This document shows, piece after piece, positions 9,441 to 17,086 of a stretch of 49,181 nt of DNA. The notes below the pieces were generated by a model. The model saw only the letters and a program-made list of their open reading frames with translations. It did no database searches and had not been told where the DNA came from. The first letter of the stretch is position 1; each line of letters opens with the position of its first letter. Both the position numbers and the translations under genes were made by a program. The stretch covers positions 1-49,181 of the forward strand of contig JAFRJF010000280.1 in assembly GCA_017432405.1 (NCBI GenBank), written 5' to 3'. This DNA comes from Clostridia bacterium (GTDB taxonomy: Bacteria; Bacillota_A; Clostridia; Christensenellales; Aristaeellaceae).

Positions 9441-10562
9441 TCAGAACTTCACGCCCTCGAACCCGTTCCACACGTTTTTTCCGCTGTAGGTCATGGCCTC
9501 GGCCTTGCCCTGCAGCACCTTCAGCACGCCCCAGGCCAGCGCCTCCTGCTCCATCTCGCCGGGGTAGACGGAGATCGGCGCGATCCAGCCGCAGCGCTTG
9601 CGCACGCCCTCGGCCACGTCGTCAAAGCGCATCAGCCCGCCGGTGAGCAGTATGCCGTCCACCTTTCCGCAGAGCACGGCGCTCATCTCGCCGATCATCT
9701 TGCAGACCTGGTAGATCATCGTGTTCCAGACCAACGTCGCCTTCTTGTCGCCCTGGTCCACCAGCGCGTGGATGGTGTCGGAATCGGAGGTGCCGAACAG
9801 GCTGACGAAGCCGCCGGAACGGGAGCACTTCAGCCGCACGTCCGCTACGGAGTGGCTGTCGATGTAATCCAGCAGCGCCAGCACGGGCACGCTGCCGATG
9901 CGTGTGGGCGTGAACGCGCCCTCGCCGTCTGAGCCCATGTTGCCGTCCACCATGCGGCCGTGGTCGTGGGCGGAGACGGTGATGCCGCCGTCGATGTGGC
10001 CCACGATGAAGTTGCAGTCCTCGTAGCGCCGGCCCAGCTTTTCGGCGTGGGCCTCGGCCACCGCCTTCTGGTTCAGCACGTGGGAGTGGGAGACGCGGTA
10101 GACGCCCCGTATGCCCGTCAGGCGGGCCAGGTCGCCGTATTCGTCCACGTTGGTGGGGTTCAGGGTGTAGGCTTCCTTTCCGTATTCCTGCGCGAACTGC
10201 CAGGCCAGCATCACGCCCAGCTTGGCCGGATGCTCGCTGCCGCCCACGGCGGCCACGGTGTCGTCGTACAGGCGCTGGTCGATGCGTGTCACGCCGCCGG
10301 GCTGGGTGCATGCGCTGCCGCCCCGGCCCACGTACACGTCGATCTCGGCGGGATCTACGTTTTCGTCCTTCAGCATGTCCAGTATCACCTTGTAGCGGAA
10401 GGGCATCTGGTCGTTGACGTGGGGGTATTGCAGCAGCACCGGCGCGTCATGGAACAGGCTCTTTTCAAACAGCGACTTTTCGTTTTCAAACAGGCTCACC
10501 TTCGTGGAGGTGGAGCCGGGGTTGATGATCAGCAGCTTGTAGCTTTTTGTGTTGGCGTCCAT
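9441..10562 (-). CDS. buk: Butyrate kinase family acyl kinase
   Basis: This 373-residue member of the acetate/butyrate kinase (ASKHA) family begins with [17 protein letters not shown], the phosphate-1 motif of butyrate kinases. [19 protein letters not shown] and ILLTGGL segments also fit. Its length and the stretch [12 protein letters not shown] favour the butyrate or branched-chain fatty-acid kinase branch over AckA, which is usually near 400 residues. The reaction is acyl phosphate plus ADP to acid plus ATP. It is the first gene of a two-gene operon with pta. A TTGAAC/TAAAAT promoter lies just upstream, inside the sequence that was later duplicated by the mobile element. Confidence 0.88.
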   Translation of the reverse strand: MDANTKSYKLLIINPGSTSTKVSLFENEKSLFEKSLFHDAPVLLQYPHVNDQMPFRYKVILDMLKDENVDPAEIDVYVGRGGSACTQPGGVTRIDQRLYDDTVAAVGGSEHPAKLGVMLAWQFAQEYGKEAYTLNPTNVDEYGDLARLTGIRGVYRVSHSHVLNQKAVAEAHAEKLGRRYEDCNFIVGHIDGGITVSAHDHGRMVDGNMGSDGEGAFTPTRIGSVPVLALLDYIDSHSVADVRLKCSRSGGFVSLFGTSDSDTIHALVDQGDKKATLVWNTMIYQVCKMIGEMSAVLCGKVDGILLTGGLMRFDDVAEGVRKRCGWIAPISVYPGEMEQEALAWGVLKVLQGKAEAMTYSGKNVWNGFEGVKF

Positions 10563-10592
10563 AGTTTTACCTCTTTATCGTGGTATAGCGAT

Positions 10593-10621
10593 ATTTTACC
10601 ACGCATGGGGTTTCGGTTCAA
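10593..10621 (-). promoter_or_regulatory. Promoter of the buk-pta operon
   Basis: TTGAAC (10616-10621) and TAAAAT (10593-10598) on the minus strand are 17 bp apart, followed by AGAGG and the buk ATG. The 174-bp direct repeat begins inside the -10 box, so only this left copy keeps the complete promoter. Confidence 0.6.
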
Positions 10622-10767
10622 GCAAAGGTTGGGTGAAGAAGCGGCTTTTCAACAGAGTGAACCTTGACAAAACGAAAGGGGAGGGTATAAAATGTGGGGA
10701 ATCGTGATCGAGATATGAACGGGAGTTTTCCATATGATTATAGCGCGCGCCATCGTCGCGCCGCTGC
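10594..10767 (+). repeat. 174-bp direct repeat flanking the mobile element, left copy
   Basis: This is identical to 16913-17086 except for two mismatches that I can see. It ends exactly where the left terminal inverted repeat starts. It carries a duplicate of the DUF445 promoter (TTGACA 10664-10669, TATAAA 10686-10691), ribosome site and first codons, which here run into the element and stop at a TAA around 10791. This is a target-site duplication of unusual length. Confidence 0.92.
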
Positions 10768-10781
10768 CCCGAGTTTGCCAG
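10768..10781 (+). repeat. Left terminal inverted repeat of the element
   Basis: CCCGAGTTTGCCAG is an exact reverse complement of 16899-16912. Confidence 0.88.
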
Positions 10782-10829
10782 CATGATCACTAAAGAGAAA
10801 CGAGAAAAAGATAAAAAAAGGCGAGGCGC

Positions 10830-11097
10830 GTGTCGGAACAGGAGCGTATACTGGTGTGCGTCTCGGCGTCGCCGACCAATGGCCGACGTGCTCTTTGAGT
10901 GCGCCAGCGCCATAGGCACCGTGGGCGTCTCTGCCATCGGCACGCCGAACCTCACCGCCGCCAGCCGCGCGCTGCTGATACCGATGATGTTCCTGGGGCG
11001 CGTCGGCCCGCTGACCCTCGCCGTCGCCGTGGCCCGCAGGCAGGGAAAGGCCAGAAGCCTGTCAAAGTATCCCGAAGAGAAGATCATGATCGGATAG
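10830..11097 (+). pseudogene. KdpD-like start fused to the 3' end of a trkH-type potassium transporter
   Basis: Two fragments abut here. The first, about 10830-10885, starts with GTG after AGGCGAGG and reads VSEQERILVCVSASPTNGR, like the N-terminus of KdpD/Usp-type potassium sensors. The second, in another frame from about 10879 to 11097, reads FECASAIGTVGVSAIG, then LLIPMMFLGRVGPLTLA and a YPEEKIMIG ending, which is the C-terminus of a TrkH/KtrB potassium channel subunit. Codon use is high-GC like the chromosome and unlike the rest of the element. The fusion looks like a deletion scar of a trk-type potassium locus. It has no expected function. Confidence 0.55.
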
Positions 11098-11161
11098 GCT
11101 CTGGTCTCATCGTTAATCATGGCGATACTTGCCTTGGTACGAGTTGGTACGCTTGGTACGG

Positions 11162-11262
11162 TCAGCAAATCTTGATCTTGCCCGTCAGTTCATCAAAAGC
11201 GTCCTGCTTCTGCTCCATGGTCAAGTCGGTGTACACATCCAGCGTGGTGCTGATTTGAAGGA
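11162..11262 (-). pseudogene. C-terminal remnant of a tyrosine site-specific integrase
   Basis: The minus strand reads ISTTLDVYTDLTMEQKQDAF and ends a few residues later at a TGA. This is the Tyr-containing C-terminal end of phage/ICE-type tyrosine recombinases. The upstream part is lost: about ten residues further back the frame runs into unrelated sequence. Next to it lie three GGTACG-containing units (about 11136-11160). It marks an older integrative element at this site. Confidence 0.65.
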
Positions 11263-11440
11263 GATTTGCTAGTCTGTGGATAAGTTGTCAAGCCATTCCA
11301 GCCCCATCACTCTTTAAAATTTCAGGCTCCATTTTTCTATCAGTTTGACGGTGGACAGATCCAGCTCCATGTGATAGGATACAAATAGCATTAATCATAA
11401 CTGCTCAGTCCACTACATTTTCCTAACAAAATCGGGGGAC
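11263..11440. other. Non-coding AT-rich remnant stretch
   Basis: No recognisable gene is visible. A short minus-strand reading MELDLSTVKLIEKWSLKF (about 11318-11372) could be a transposase or recombinase scrap, but I cannot assign it. Confidence 0.3.
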
Positions 11441-11502
11441 AAGATCCTTCACTACGCTCAGGATGACAAGCCCCGGTCATCCTGAGCGTAGCGAAGGATC
11501 TT
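11441..11502. repeat. 62-bp hairpin repeat upstream of the cargo operon
   Basis: The 27-bp arms starting AAGATCCTTCACTACGCTCA (11441-11467) and ending at 11502 pair with one mismatch around an 8-base loop. Hairpins of this TCATCCTGAGCGTAGCGAAGGATC type are common dispersed intergenic repeats. It could act as a terminator ahead of the cargo operon. Confidence 0.75.
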
Positions 11503-11565
11503 GGAGGACTGAGTAGATACCAGTAATCTTCAAAATAATTTTTCAGATAATGAGGACTCCCAAAA

Positions 11566-12090
11566 ATGCATGTATTTCTGACCGGAGGACGGGGAATCGG
11601 AAAGTCTCAGATTATTCAAAATGTTGTATCACTTCTGGGCAGAACTCCATACGGTTTCCTGACGCGGTTTCGATCAGATGGTGAATGCGCTTCCAGTCTG
11701 CATATGATATCTCCATCAAATGAGGAGCCTTTGACAGAGGAAAATCGAATCGCTTTCCGACGGGGAAAAGGCATGGTGCTTCTGCCAGAACGATTCGATC
11801 TCTTAAGTGCGCACCTGTTACAAGAAGCAAGCCTTCAGCATGAGGGGATTATCCTGATGGATGAATGCGGCCATCTGGAAGCAAAGATGCACCGCTTTCA
11901 TCAGCAGATCATGCACATTCTGGACGGAGAGATCCCCGTACTCGGCGCGCTTCGACTGAATCAGCCTTGGCATGCCTGCATCAAAAACCATCCCCGAGTG
12001 AAGGTTTTTTACGTAAATACGGAAAACAGAGAAGTCCTGCCAGAGATCATTGCCAAAGTGATGTTACAGAAAGACATTTTCAATATATAG
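11566..12090 (+). CDS. THEP1-like P-loop NTPase
   Basis: This 174-residue protein has Walker A GGRGIGKS at residues 7-14 and Walker B IILMDECG near residue 95. The segment TPYGFLTRF after the P-loop fits the NTPase_1 (THEP1) family of small nucleoside-triphosphatases. Their cellular role is largely unknown. It is the first gene of the cargo operon, 16 bases ahead of the ECF-type membrane protein, and is expected to be cytoplasmic. The ATG follows GAGGAC. Codon use is AT-richer than the chromosome. A MobB-type GTP-binding protein was considered because mobA is nearby, but the motifs fit NTPase_1 better. Confidence 0.75.
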   Translation: MHVFLTGGRGIGKSQIIQNVVSLLGRTPYGFLTRFRSDGECASSLHMISPSNEEPLTEENRIAFRRGKGMVLLPERFDLLSAHLLQEASLQHEGIILMDECGHLEAKMHRFHQQIMHILDGEIPVLGALRLNQPWHACIKNHPRVKVFYVNTENREVLPEIIAKVMLQKDIFNI

Positions 12091-12106
12091 CAAAGGGGCG
12101 ACTATA

Positions 12107-12682
12107 ATGACGAGAAAATCAACCACCCGGGATTTGGCGGTCATGGCTATTCTCATCGCATTAAGTCTGGTCATCAAGCGAATCATCTCTCCCGTCACGA
12201 ATGGATTAACAGATTTTTTTCGCATCCCCGGCGGCAGTGCTGCTGTAGGGTTTTCCCTGGCTTTCCTGATCATCGGAAAGCAAATCGTTTCCATTCCCTT
12301 TGCCGCAACTCAGATGGGTTTTGTACAGGCATTACTGGCACTTGCACTTGGCTTTTCTAATTATCAGGGTGGACTGGCCATCTTCAGCTATACCGCGCCT
12401 GGATTGGTGATTGATGTTCTGACGTTCATTATGAATAATCAACATCCTCTGTTCTGCTTCACGGGAGGGATTCTTTCAGGTTTGACCAGTGCCGCGATCA
12501 GTAATCTTCTGGTCTTCCATCTCATGGGCATTAGCCTTCTGCTGTGGTTCTTACTGGCGGCGCTGTCCGGCGCGCTGGGAGGGCTGATTGCCTGGCTCAT
12601 TTCCGAACGACTGCAAAGGGTCGTTAGCGGTTTTTCACATGAGAGCGCCATCGTATCAAAAGACGAAAAAAAGGAGAACTGA
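12107..12682 (+). CDS. ECF-type transporter substrate-binding (S) component
   Basis: This 191-residue integral membrane protein has about five or six hydrophobic segments, beginning LAVMAILIALSLVIKRII and including PFAATQMGFVQALLALALGF. The N-terminal R-D-L-A-V-M-A pattern and the overall size fit S components of energy-coupling-factor importers, which bind vitamins or metal ions. No EcfT or EcfA genes are in the window, so it would have to use a shared energising module or work with the ABC protein encoded two genes on. The substrate is unknown; the neighbouring molybdenum-cofactor genes make a cofactor or metal link a guess only. Confidence 0.65.
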   Translation: MTRKSTTRDLAVMAILIALSLVIKRIISPVTNGLTDFFRIPGGSAAVGFSLAFLIIGKQIVSIPFAATQMGFVQALLALALGFSNYQGGLAIFSYTAPGLVIDVLTFIMNNQHPLFCFTGGILSGLTSAAISNLLVFHLMGISLLLWFLLAALSGALGGLIAWLISERLQRVVSGFSHESAIVSKDEKKEN

Positions 12683-12684
12683 AA

Positions 12685-13188
12685 ATGAGTAGAAAAAAAG
12701 CATTATGGATCATGCTATCCGTTCTCCTGGCGCTCACAGCAGTAGTCATTATTGTTGGATTTCAAGTGAGAAATCAGCAGTTGGAGCAGACAGAGGCCGG
12801 ATCCATACTCATTGAGCTTCAGGGCAGGGAAACCGTGATTCCCTTTTCCAGGCTTGACAGGGAATCCTTTTCCAGGGAAACGACCAATGGAAAAGGTGAA
12901 ACATCCATGCATAGCTACCGGGGAATTGAGGTGATTACCCTGTTGCGGGAGTGTGAAGTGAACACAGATCAGATATCGGGTATGACCGCTACCGCTGCGG
13001 ATCAATACTCCGCAGAATACACGGCTGATGAGCTTCGGGAACCGGGAAAAATCTGCCTCGTGATCAGCGTCGATGAAGAAGAAGTTGAAGGCATCGAAGC
13101 CGGACAACCGGGCGTCATGGTAATGGCCTTCGGTGATTCGAACTCCAAACGAACTGTCAGAAACCCTGTGAGATTGAAAGTGAAATAA
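12685..13188 (+). CDS. Membrane-anchored protein with molybdopterin-oxidoreductase-like fold
   Basis: The 167-residue protein has one N-terminal transmembrane segment (WIMLSVLLALTAVVIIVGF, residues about 8-26) and an extracellular domain of about 130 residues. No lipobox cysteine is present. The domain pattern, IPFSRLDRESF followed by SYRGIEVITLLREC and ending with VRNPVRLKVK, resembles the small sulfite-oxidase-type molybdopterin-binding fold, but it is too short for a full enzyme. The start sits 2 bases after the ECF-S stop codon with AAGGAG upstream, so it is tightly coupled to that gene. It may be a partner that presents substrate at the outer face; this is inference. Confidence 0.55.
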   Translation: MSRKKALWIMLSVLLALTAVVIIVGFQVRNQQLEQTEAGSILIELQGRETVIPFSRLDRESFSRETTNGKGETSMHSYRGIEVITLLRECEVNTDQISGMTATAADQYSAEYTADELREPGKICLVISVDEEEVEGIEAGQPGVMVMAFGDSNSKRTVRNPVRLKVK

Positions 13189-13231
13189 CTCCCAAAAGCA
13201 GAAATTCTGATATAACGGAGGCTACAAATCC

Positions 13232-15328
13232 ATGAAACATCACGGAATACTGACAAATCAGGAAATAGCAAAGGCGATTGAGATCGCGGGGACGGAACTG
13301 AAACGCGCCGGCATTGAAGATAATATCTGCCTGGTCTATCGGTTAGCGCTGGAAGAAATACTACTGAACTATCAGGAGCAAATAGGTGAAGGCGTTCCTT
13401 TCACAATCCGTCACTGGAAACAAAACGGGGATTTGAAAACAAGGCTGACTGTCGTGGGAAAATCAGTGGATCCCTTTGACGACAATAGTCTCATACTGAC
13501 CATGCTTCGGGAACGTGCCAGAAATACTCCGGCCAGTTGGCAGTATGAAAGAGGCGAAAACAGGATAGAGTTTGTTTTCACACTGCATAACACGACGTGG
13601 AAGAATCTTCGGTTTTCCTGGAAATACACGGTCAACAGTCGGAAAATACTCGGTGCGTCCGTTGCCTGCCAGCTCATCAGCGCGGGTTTAGGTATTCTCG
13701 CTCCGATTGTCAGTGCGAGGATTATCGTCGACATCACCACAAACGAGGCCAGACGTGTTCTCCTGATTGCCCTTACGCTGCTGGTCGTTCAACTTTTACG
13801 AAATCTCTTTCTGGTACTCAGCAATCAGGGATATAACAAGGCCTATTCTCGGACATTGAGCCTGTTGGAGGAAGATCTTGTGGAAAACGTACTGCAGGTT
13901 GAAAGCCAGTGTGTGGATGAAAAAGGAAGCGGATTGTTTATCCAGCGAATCACTACGGATACCCAGCGGATCGCCTCGGGATTTAACAGTATCGCCGATA
14001 TGATAACCCAGACAATGAACTATGTCGGCGTATTATTTGCCATGGTGATCGTTCATCCGCTGATTGCCATGTTCGTAATCGTCATCATTGGGGTGCAGTA
14101 CTTCCTGGAGGTATGGAGAGCAAAGCGATTGTATAAGGACGACCGGATCTATCGCTCTGCCAACGAACGCTTCTCCGGTCTGGTGGGAGAAATGGTGCGG
14201 GGGCATAAAGATGTGAAGCTGTTGAACTGCGAAAAACAGTTCAGCGCGGAGCTGAGAGCCCGAATCGATGACGCGAATGAAAAGCGTTTCTTCATGCAGA
14301 ACCGATCCTGGAACGTAAAACTGTATCGCTGGCAAATCGGTGAGGTTGGGACATTTGCCCTGTTTTCCCTGTTGGCTTATCTGATTGCCCAGGGAAACCT
14401 GCTTCTTTCAACAGCGCTGGTGATCTATAACTATTACACGGATCTCGGACCCAACGCCATCAAGGTAATAGGCGCCTTTATGGACTCAATCGCGGATTTC
14501 AACATTTCAAACGAACGGGTACATACCCTGCTCAACAGTCCTGAATTTCCCAAGGAGCGCTTTGGGGATCGCGATCTTCCTGGTTTTAAGGGAGAGATTG
14601 CTTTTGAACATGTCCACTTTTCCTATCATCCGGAGGACAAAAATTATCCGAAGGTGCTGGAGGATATGTGCTTTTCCGTGCGTCCCAATGAAATGGTTGG
14701 CCTGGTGGGAAAAAGCGGCTGCGGTAAAAGCACGACCTTCAACCTGCTTTCCAGACTGTATGTGCCCACCGCCGGACGCATTCTCCTCGACGGGGTTGAT
14801 ATGAAGGAGCTGAGCCGGGAAACCGTCCGGGCCAATATGACCGTAGTTACGCAGAATCCCTATATTTTCCGCATGTCCGTCAGAGACAATCTGCGCCTGG
14901 TGAAGCCGGATCTGACGGAGGACGAAATGCGGGAAGTGTGCAGGAAAGCCTGTATTGATGAAGACATCGAAAGCATGCCCGACAAGTATGACACTCTGAT
15001 CGGAGAAGGTGGTGTCAATCTATCCGGCGGTCAGCGACAAAGGCTGGCAATCGCCCGTTGCCTCCTCCGCAACAGCCGGATCCTGCTTTTCGACGAAGCG
15101 ACTTCCGCCCTGGACAACAAGACTCAGGCTATGATTCAGCAGGCGATTGATAACCTGCGCAAAGACCGCACGGTTATCATCATCGCCCATCGACTCTCAA
15201 CCATTGCGAATGCGGATCGCATCCTGTTCATGCAGGATGGCGGGATTCTCGCAGAGGGCACCCATGAGCATTTACTCAGAGCATGTGAACCATATCAATC
15301 CCTGTCTGCCATGGAAAGCAAAGCATGA
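13232..15328 (+). CDS. ABC exporter (fused permease-ATPase) with N-terminal GHKL-like domain
   Basis: The 698-residue protein has three parts. Residues about 1-115 precede the usual ABC start and contain LALEEILLNYQEQ (an N-box-like motif) and VVGKSVDPFDDNS, resembling RsbW/SpoIIAB-type GHKL ATPases. Residues about 130-420 form a six-helix type I exporter membrane domain. Residues about 450-690 are the nucleotide-binding domain with Walker A GKSGCGKSTT (about 493), signature LSGGQRQRLAIA, Walker B ILLFDEATSALD and the switch His in IIIAHRLST. It closes the cargo operon. The substrate is unknown. The 3' end overlaps the convergent mobA gene by 34 bp. Confidence 0.85.
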   Translation: MKHHGILTNQEIAKAIEIAGTELKRAGIEDNICLVYRLALEEILLNYQEQIGEGVPFTIRHWKQNGDLKTRLTVVGKSVDPFDDNSLILTMLRERARNTPASWQYERGENRIEFVFTLHNTTWKNLRFSWKYTVNSRKILGASVACQLISAGLGILAPIVSARIIVDITTNEARRVLLIALTLLVVQLLRNLFLVLSNQGYNKAYSRTLSLLEEDLVENVLQVESQCVDEKGSGLFIQRITTDTQRIASGFNSIADMITQTMNYVGVLFAMVIVHPLIAMFVIVIIGVQYFLEVWRAKRLYKDDRIYRSANERFSGLVGEMVRGHKDVKLLNCEKQFSAELRARIDDANEKRFFMQNRSWNVKLYRWQIGEVGTFALFSLLAYLIAQGNLLLSTALVIYNYYTDLGPNAIKVIGAFMDSIADFNISNERVHTLLNSPEFPKERFGDRDLPGFKGEIAFEHVHFSYHPEDKNYPKVLEDMCFSVRPNEMVGLVGKSGCGKSTTFNLLSRLYVPTAGRILLDGVDMKELSRETVRANMTVVTQNPYIFRMSVRDNLRLVKPDLTEDEMREVCRKACIDEDIESMPDKYDTLIGEGGVNLSGGQRQRLAIARCLLRNSRILLFDEATSALDNKTQAMIQQAIDNLRKDRTVIIIAHRLSTIANADRILFMQDGGILAEGTHEHLLRACEPYQSLSAMESKA

Positions 15329-15885
15329 CAGGCGAGAACCTGGGCATACTCTTCCGGGGTATTACAGCCGGATAGCAGGCGCTCATCACCCTGATAGAGG
15401 CTGTGCCGTACCGGCGCGATGTCGAATAGTTGCCGAATTGCGTGGTGGTCGGACTTCAGTATGCGCTCCGCCGCTTCCGCCAAATTGCAGTCGTACACAG
15501 CTATCAATGGCTCAATCCTGCCTGAATGCTTCAGTGCCGTGATGCCACCTTCGTGATCGAGAACCAATCGGTGCAGCGCATCCCTGGGAATCAATGGAAC
15601 ATCCACGCTTATTACCAACAGAGATGAAAAAGCGGCCTGCCTCATACATGTATGAACGCCGCTGAGCGGGCCTCGATGGGGATAGTAATCCTCCACATTT
15701 CTGGAACCGGGGATCCGATGGGGAGTTCCTGACAGCAGAATCTCCCCGATTCCCAGTGCTTTCAGGCGTGAAACATGAACCTCCAGAAAGGACTTGTCGC
15801 CGCATTTTAGCAGCGCCTTATCGCATCCCATTCTGGTGGAGTATCCACCGGCTAAAACCGCCGCAGATACCTGATTCGTGTTCAA
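15295..15885 (-). CDS. mobA: Molybdenum cofactor guanylyltransferase
   Basis: MobA attaches GMP from GTP to molybdopterin, giving the MGD cofactor. The 196-residue protein has the nucleotidyltransferase signature AAVLAGGYSTRMGCDKALL at the N-terminus, RGPLSGVHTCM in the middle, and VDVPLIPRD, the DxP metal-binding segment. The start is TTG, preceded by AAAGGGG at about 10 bases. It is convergent with the ABC gene and overlaps its end. No molybdoenzyme that would use the cofactor is in the window, and its neighbour mogA is broken, so the pathway has to be completed elsewhere in the genome. Confidence 0.85.
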   Translation of the reverse strand: MNTNQVSAAVLAGGYSTRMGCDKALLKCGDKSFLEVHVSRLKALGIGEILLSGTPHRIPGSRNVEDYYPHRGPLSGVHTCMRQAAFSSLLVISVDVPLIPRDALHRLVLDHEGGITALKHSGRIEPLIAVYDCNLAEAAERILKSDHHAIRQLFDIAPVRHSLYQGDERLLSGCNTPEEYAQVLACHALLSMADRD

Positions 15886-15915
15886 GCTTTTCTATCCCCT
15901 TTAATCGGTGTTTCC

Positions 15916-16395
15916 TTAATCATTTTCACTACATACAGTTTTGACAGCGTGAGACAACACAGGTAAAATCACATCCATAATTTCCCTTATGGCTCTGGGA
16001 CTGCCCGGCAGATTGACGATCAACGTCTCACCACGGATCCCGCTAACACCCCGGTAGAACATTCCCCTGGGTGTGTATTTCATGGATTCTGCGCGAATCG
16101 CCTCGGAAATGCCTGGCACCTGGCGTTCAATCACCGCCAGGGTCGCCTCCGGAGCAGTGTCCTGTTTGGACAGACCAGTCCCACCTGAAGTCAGCACTAG
16201 GTTCGCCCGCTTATTATCACAGATGTCGATCAGTGCCTTTTCAATTCTTCCGAATCATCGCCTAACAGAAGCTGAATCGATGCGTCGAACCCTTCCTGAC
16301 CGATCTTTTCCCGGATCAGATCTCCACTGATATCCTCATGTCTGCCCTTTTAAAGCATTGTCTGAAAGGGCAATAATAGCCGCTGTGTAACTCAT
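15916..16395 (-). pseudogene. mogA: Frameshifted molybdopterin adenylyltransferase (MogA/MoaB family)
   Basis: The sequence can be followed across three frames. It starts with MSYTAAIIALSDNALKGQ from the ATG at 16395. It then shifts near 16337-16345 to EDISGDLIREKIGQEGFDAS, and shifts again in an A run near 16232-16242 to ALIDICDNKRANLVLTSGGT, continuing to the normal end at 15916. The SGGTGLS loop and LIVNLPGSPRA segment identify the family, which adenylates molybdopterin before metal insertion. Each break is explained by a single-base change. The gene is inactive unless the breaks are assembly errors. Confidence 0.8.
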
Positions 16396-16432
16396 GAAAT
16401 AATCCCCATTTGCTTTTTGTTACAGTATAACA

Positions 16433-16864
16433 TGAACGAGGGCAAAATGCCACATGATTTTGTAAAAAACAACGCCGGATTGGGATTGGATCAGTTGCTC
16501 GCGAGCATCAAGCATAGTGCCGGGATCACCTATGATTTGCAGGGGATCATGCGGCTGCTGACCTATGAAAAAAGATGTTCTTCACGAGAAAACAGGAGAA
16601 ATCTTTGATTCCACAAAGCTTCGGACCATGATTGATGATGAAAAGCTGACGGAATTCAACGAACTCATGGGCTACTACCAAATCGTTTCTTCAGAGCTGG
16701 AAATGGATGACCTGGAAATCATCGACAAGTACCACGGCCTGACTTGCATTGAAGACCAATTTCGCGAAATGAAGGGAACACTGGATACGAGACCAATCTA
16801 TGTCAATACCCCTGAACACATTCAGGCACATTTGCTGCTATTATTATGCATCTTTGCCCCCTAA
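16433..16864 (+). pseudogene. Decayed IS1634/IS1549-family transposase
   Basis: Two pieces survive in overlapping frames. The first contains LGLDQLLASIKHSAGITYDL and GIMRLLTYE, matching an internal N-proximal part of these transposases. The second, from about 16565, contains MGYYQIVSSELEMDDLEII, then IEDQFREMKGTLDTRPIYV and EHIQAHLLLLL, which is the typical C-terminal part with the catalytic Glu. The junction lies in a run of A bases. The protein start and the middle, including the two catalytic Asp residues, are missing. It ends 34 bases before the right terminal inverted repeat and is oriented toward it, as expected for the native IS. Confidence 0.8.
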
Positions 16865-16898
16865 CCCATTGCTATTTCGGCGTTTTTGTCCCCCTGCA

Positions 16899-16912
16899 CT
16901 GGCAAACTCGGG
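16899..16912 (-). repeat. Right terminal inverted repeat of the element
   Basis: CTGGCAAACTCGGG is the exact complement of the left end at 10768-10781, directly followed by the right copy of the 174-bp repeat. Confidence 0.88.
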
Positions 16913-17086
16913 TTTTACCACGCATGGGGTTTCGGTTCAAGCAAAGGTTGGGTGAAGAAGCGGCATTTCAACAGAGTGAACCTTGACAAAACGAAAGGGA
17001 AGGGTATAAAATGTGGGGAATCGTGATCGAGATATGAACGGGAGTTTTCCATATGATTATAGCGCGCGCCATCGTCGCGCCGCTGC
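16913..17086 (+). repeat. 174-bp direct repeat flanking the mobile element, right copy
   Basis: This pairs with 10594-10767. It contains the working promoter, ribosome site and first 11 codons of the DUF445 gene, which continues intact beyond the repeat. Confidence 0.92.
16983..17010 (+). promoter_or_regulatory. Promoter of the DUF445 gene
   Basis: TTGACA (16983-16988) and TATAAA (17005-17010) are 16 bp apart, about 40 bases before the ATG. The left repeat copy holds the same promoter pointing into the mobile element. Confidence 0.7.

Larger units (their letters stand above)
10768..16912 (+). mobile_element. IS1634/IS1549-type element carrying transport and molybdenum-cofactor genes
   Basis: A perfect 14-bp inverted repeat, CCCGAGTTTGCCAG at 10768-10781 and its complement at 16899-16912, abuts the two copies of the 174-bp direct repeat without a gap on either side. 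The right end holds remnants of an IS1634/IS1549-family transposase, a family known for very long and variable target duplications. The interior is visibly AT-richer than the surroundings. It contains trkH and integrase debris, a four-gene transport-type operon, mobA and a broken mogA. The transposase lacks its start and catalytic core, so the element is now immobile by itself. Confidence 0.8.

Noticed and set aside
11566..12090. MobB-type GTP-binding protein
   Set aside because: The P-loop protein near mobA invited this, but the segment after the P-loop and the Walker B context fit the NTPase_1 family.
10768..16912. Composite transposon with two IS copies
   Set aside because: Only one transposase remnant is present, and only one inverted-repeat pair with one direct-repeat pair is seen, so a single element with internal cargo fits better.
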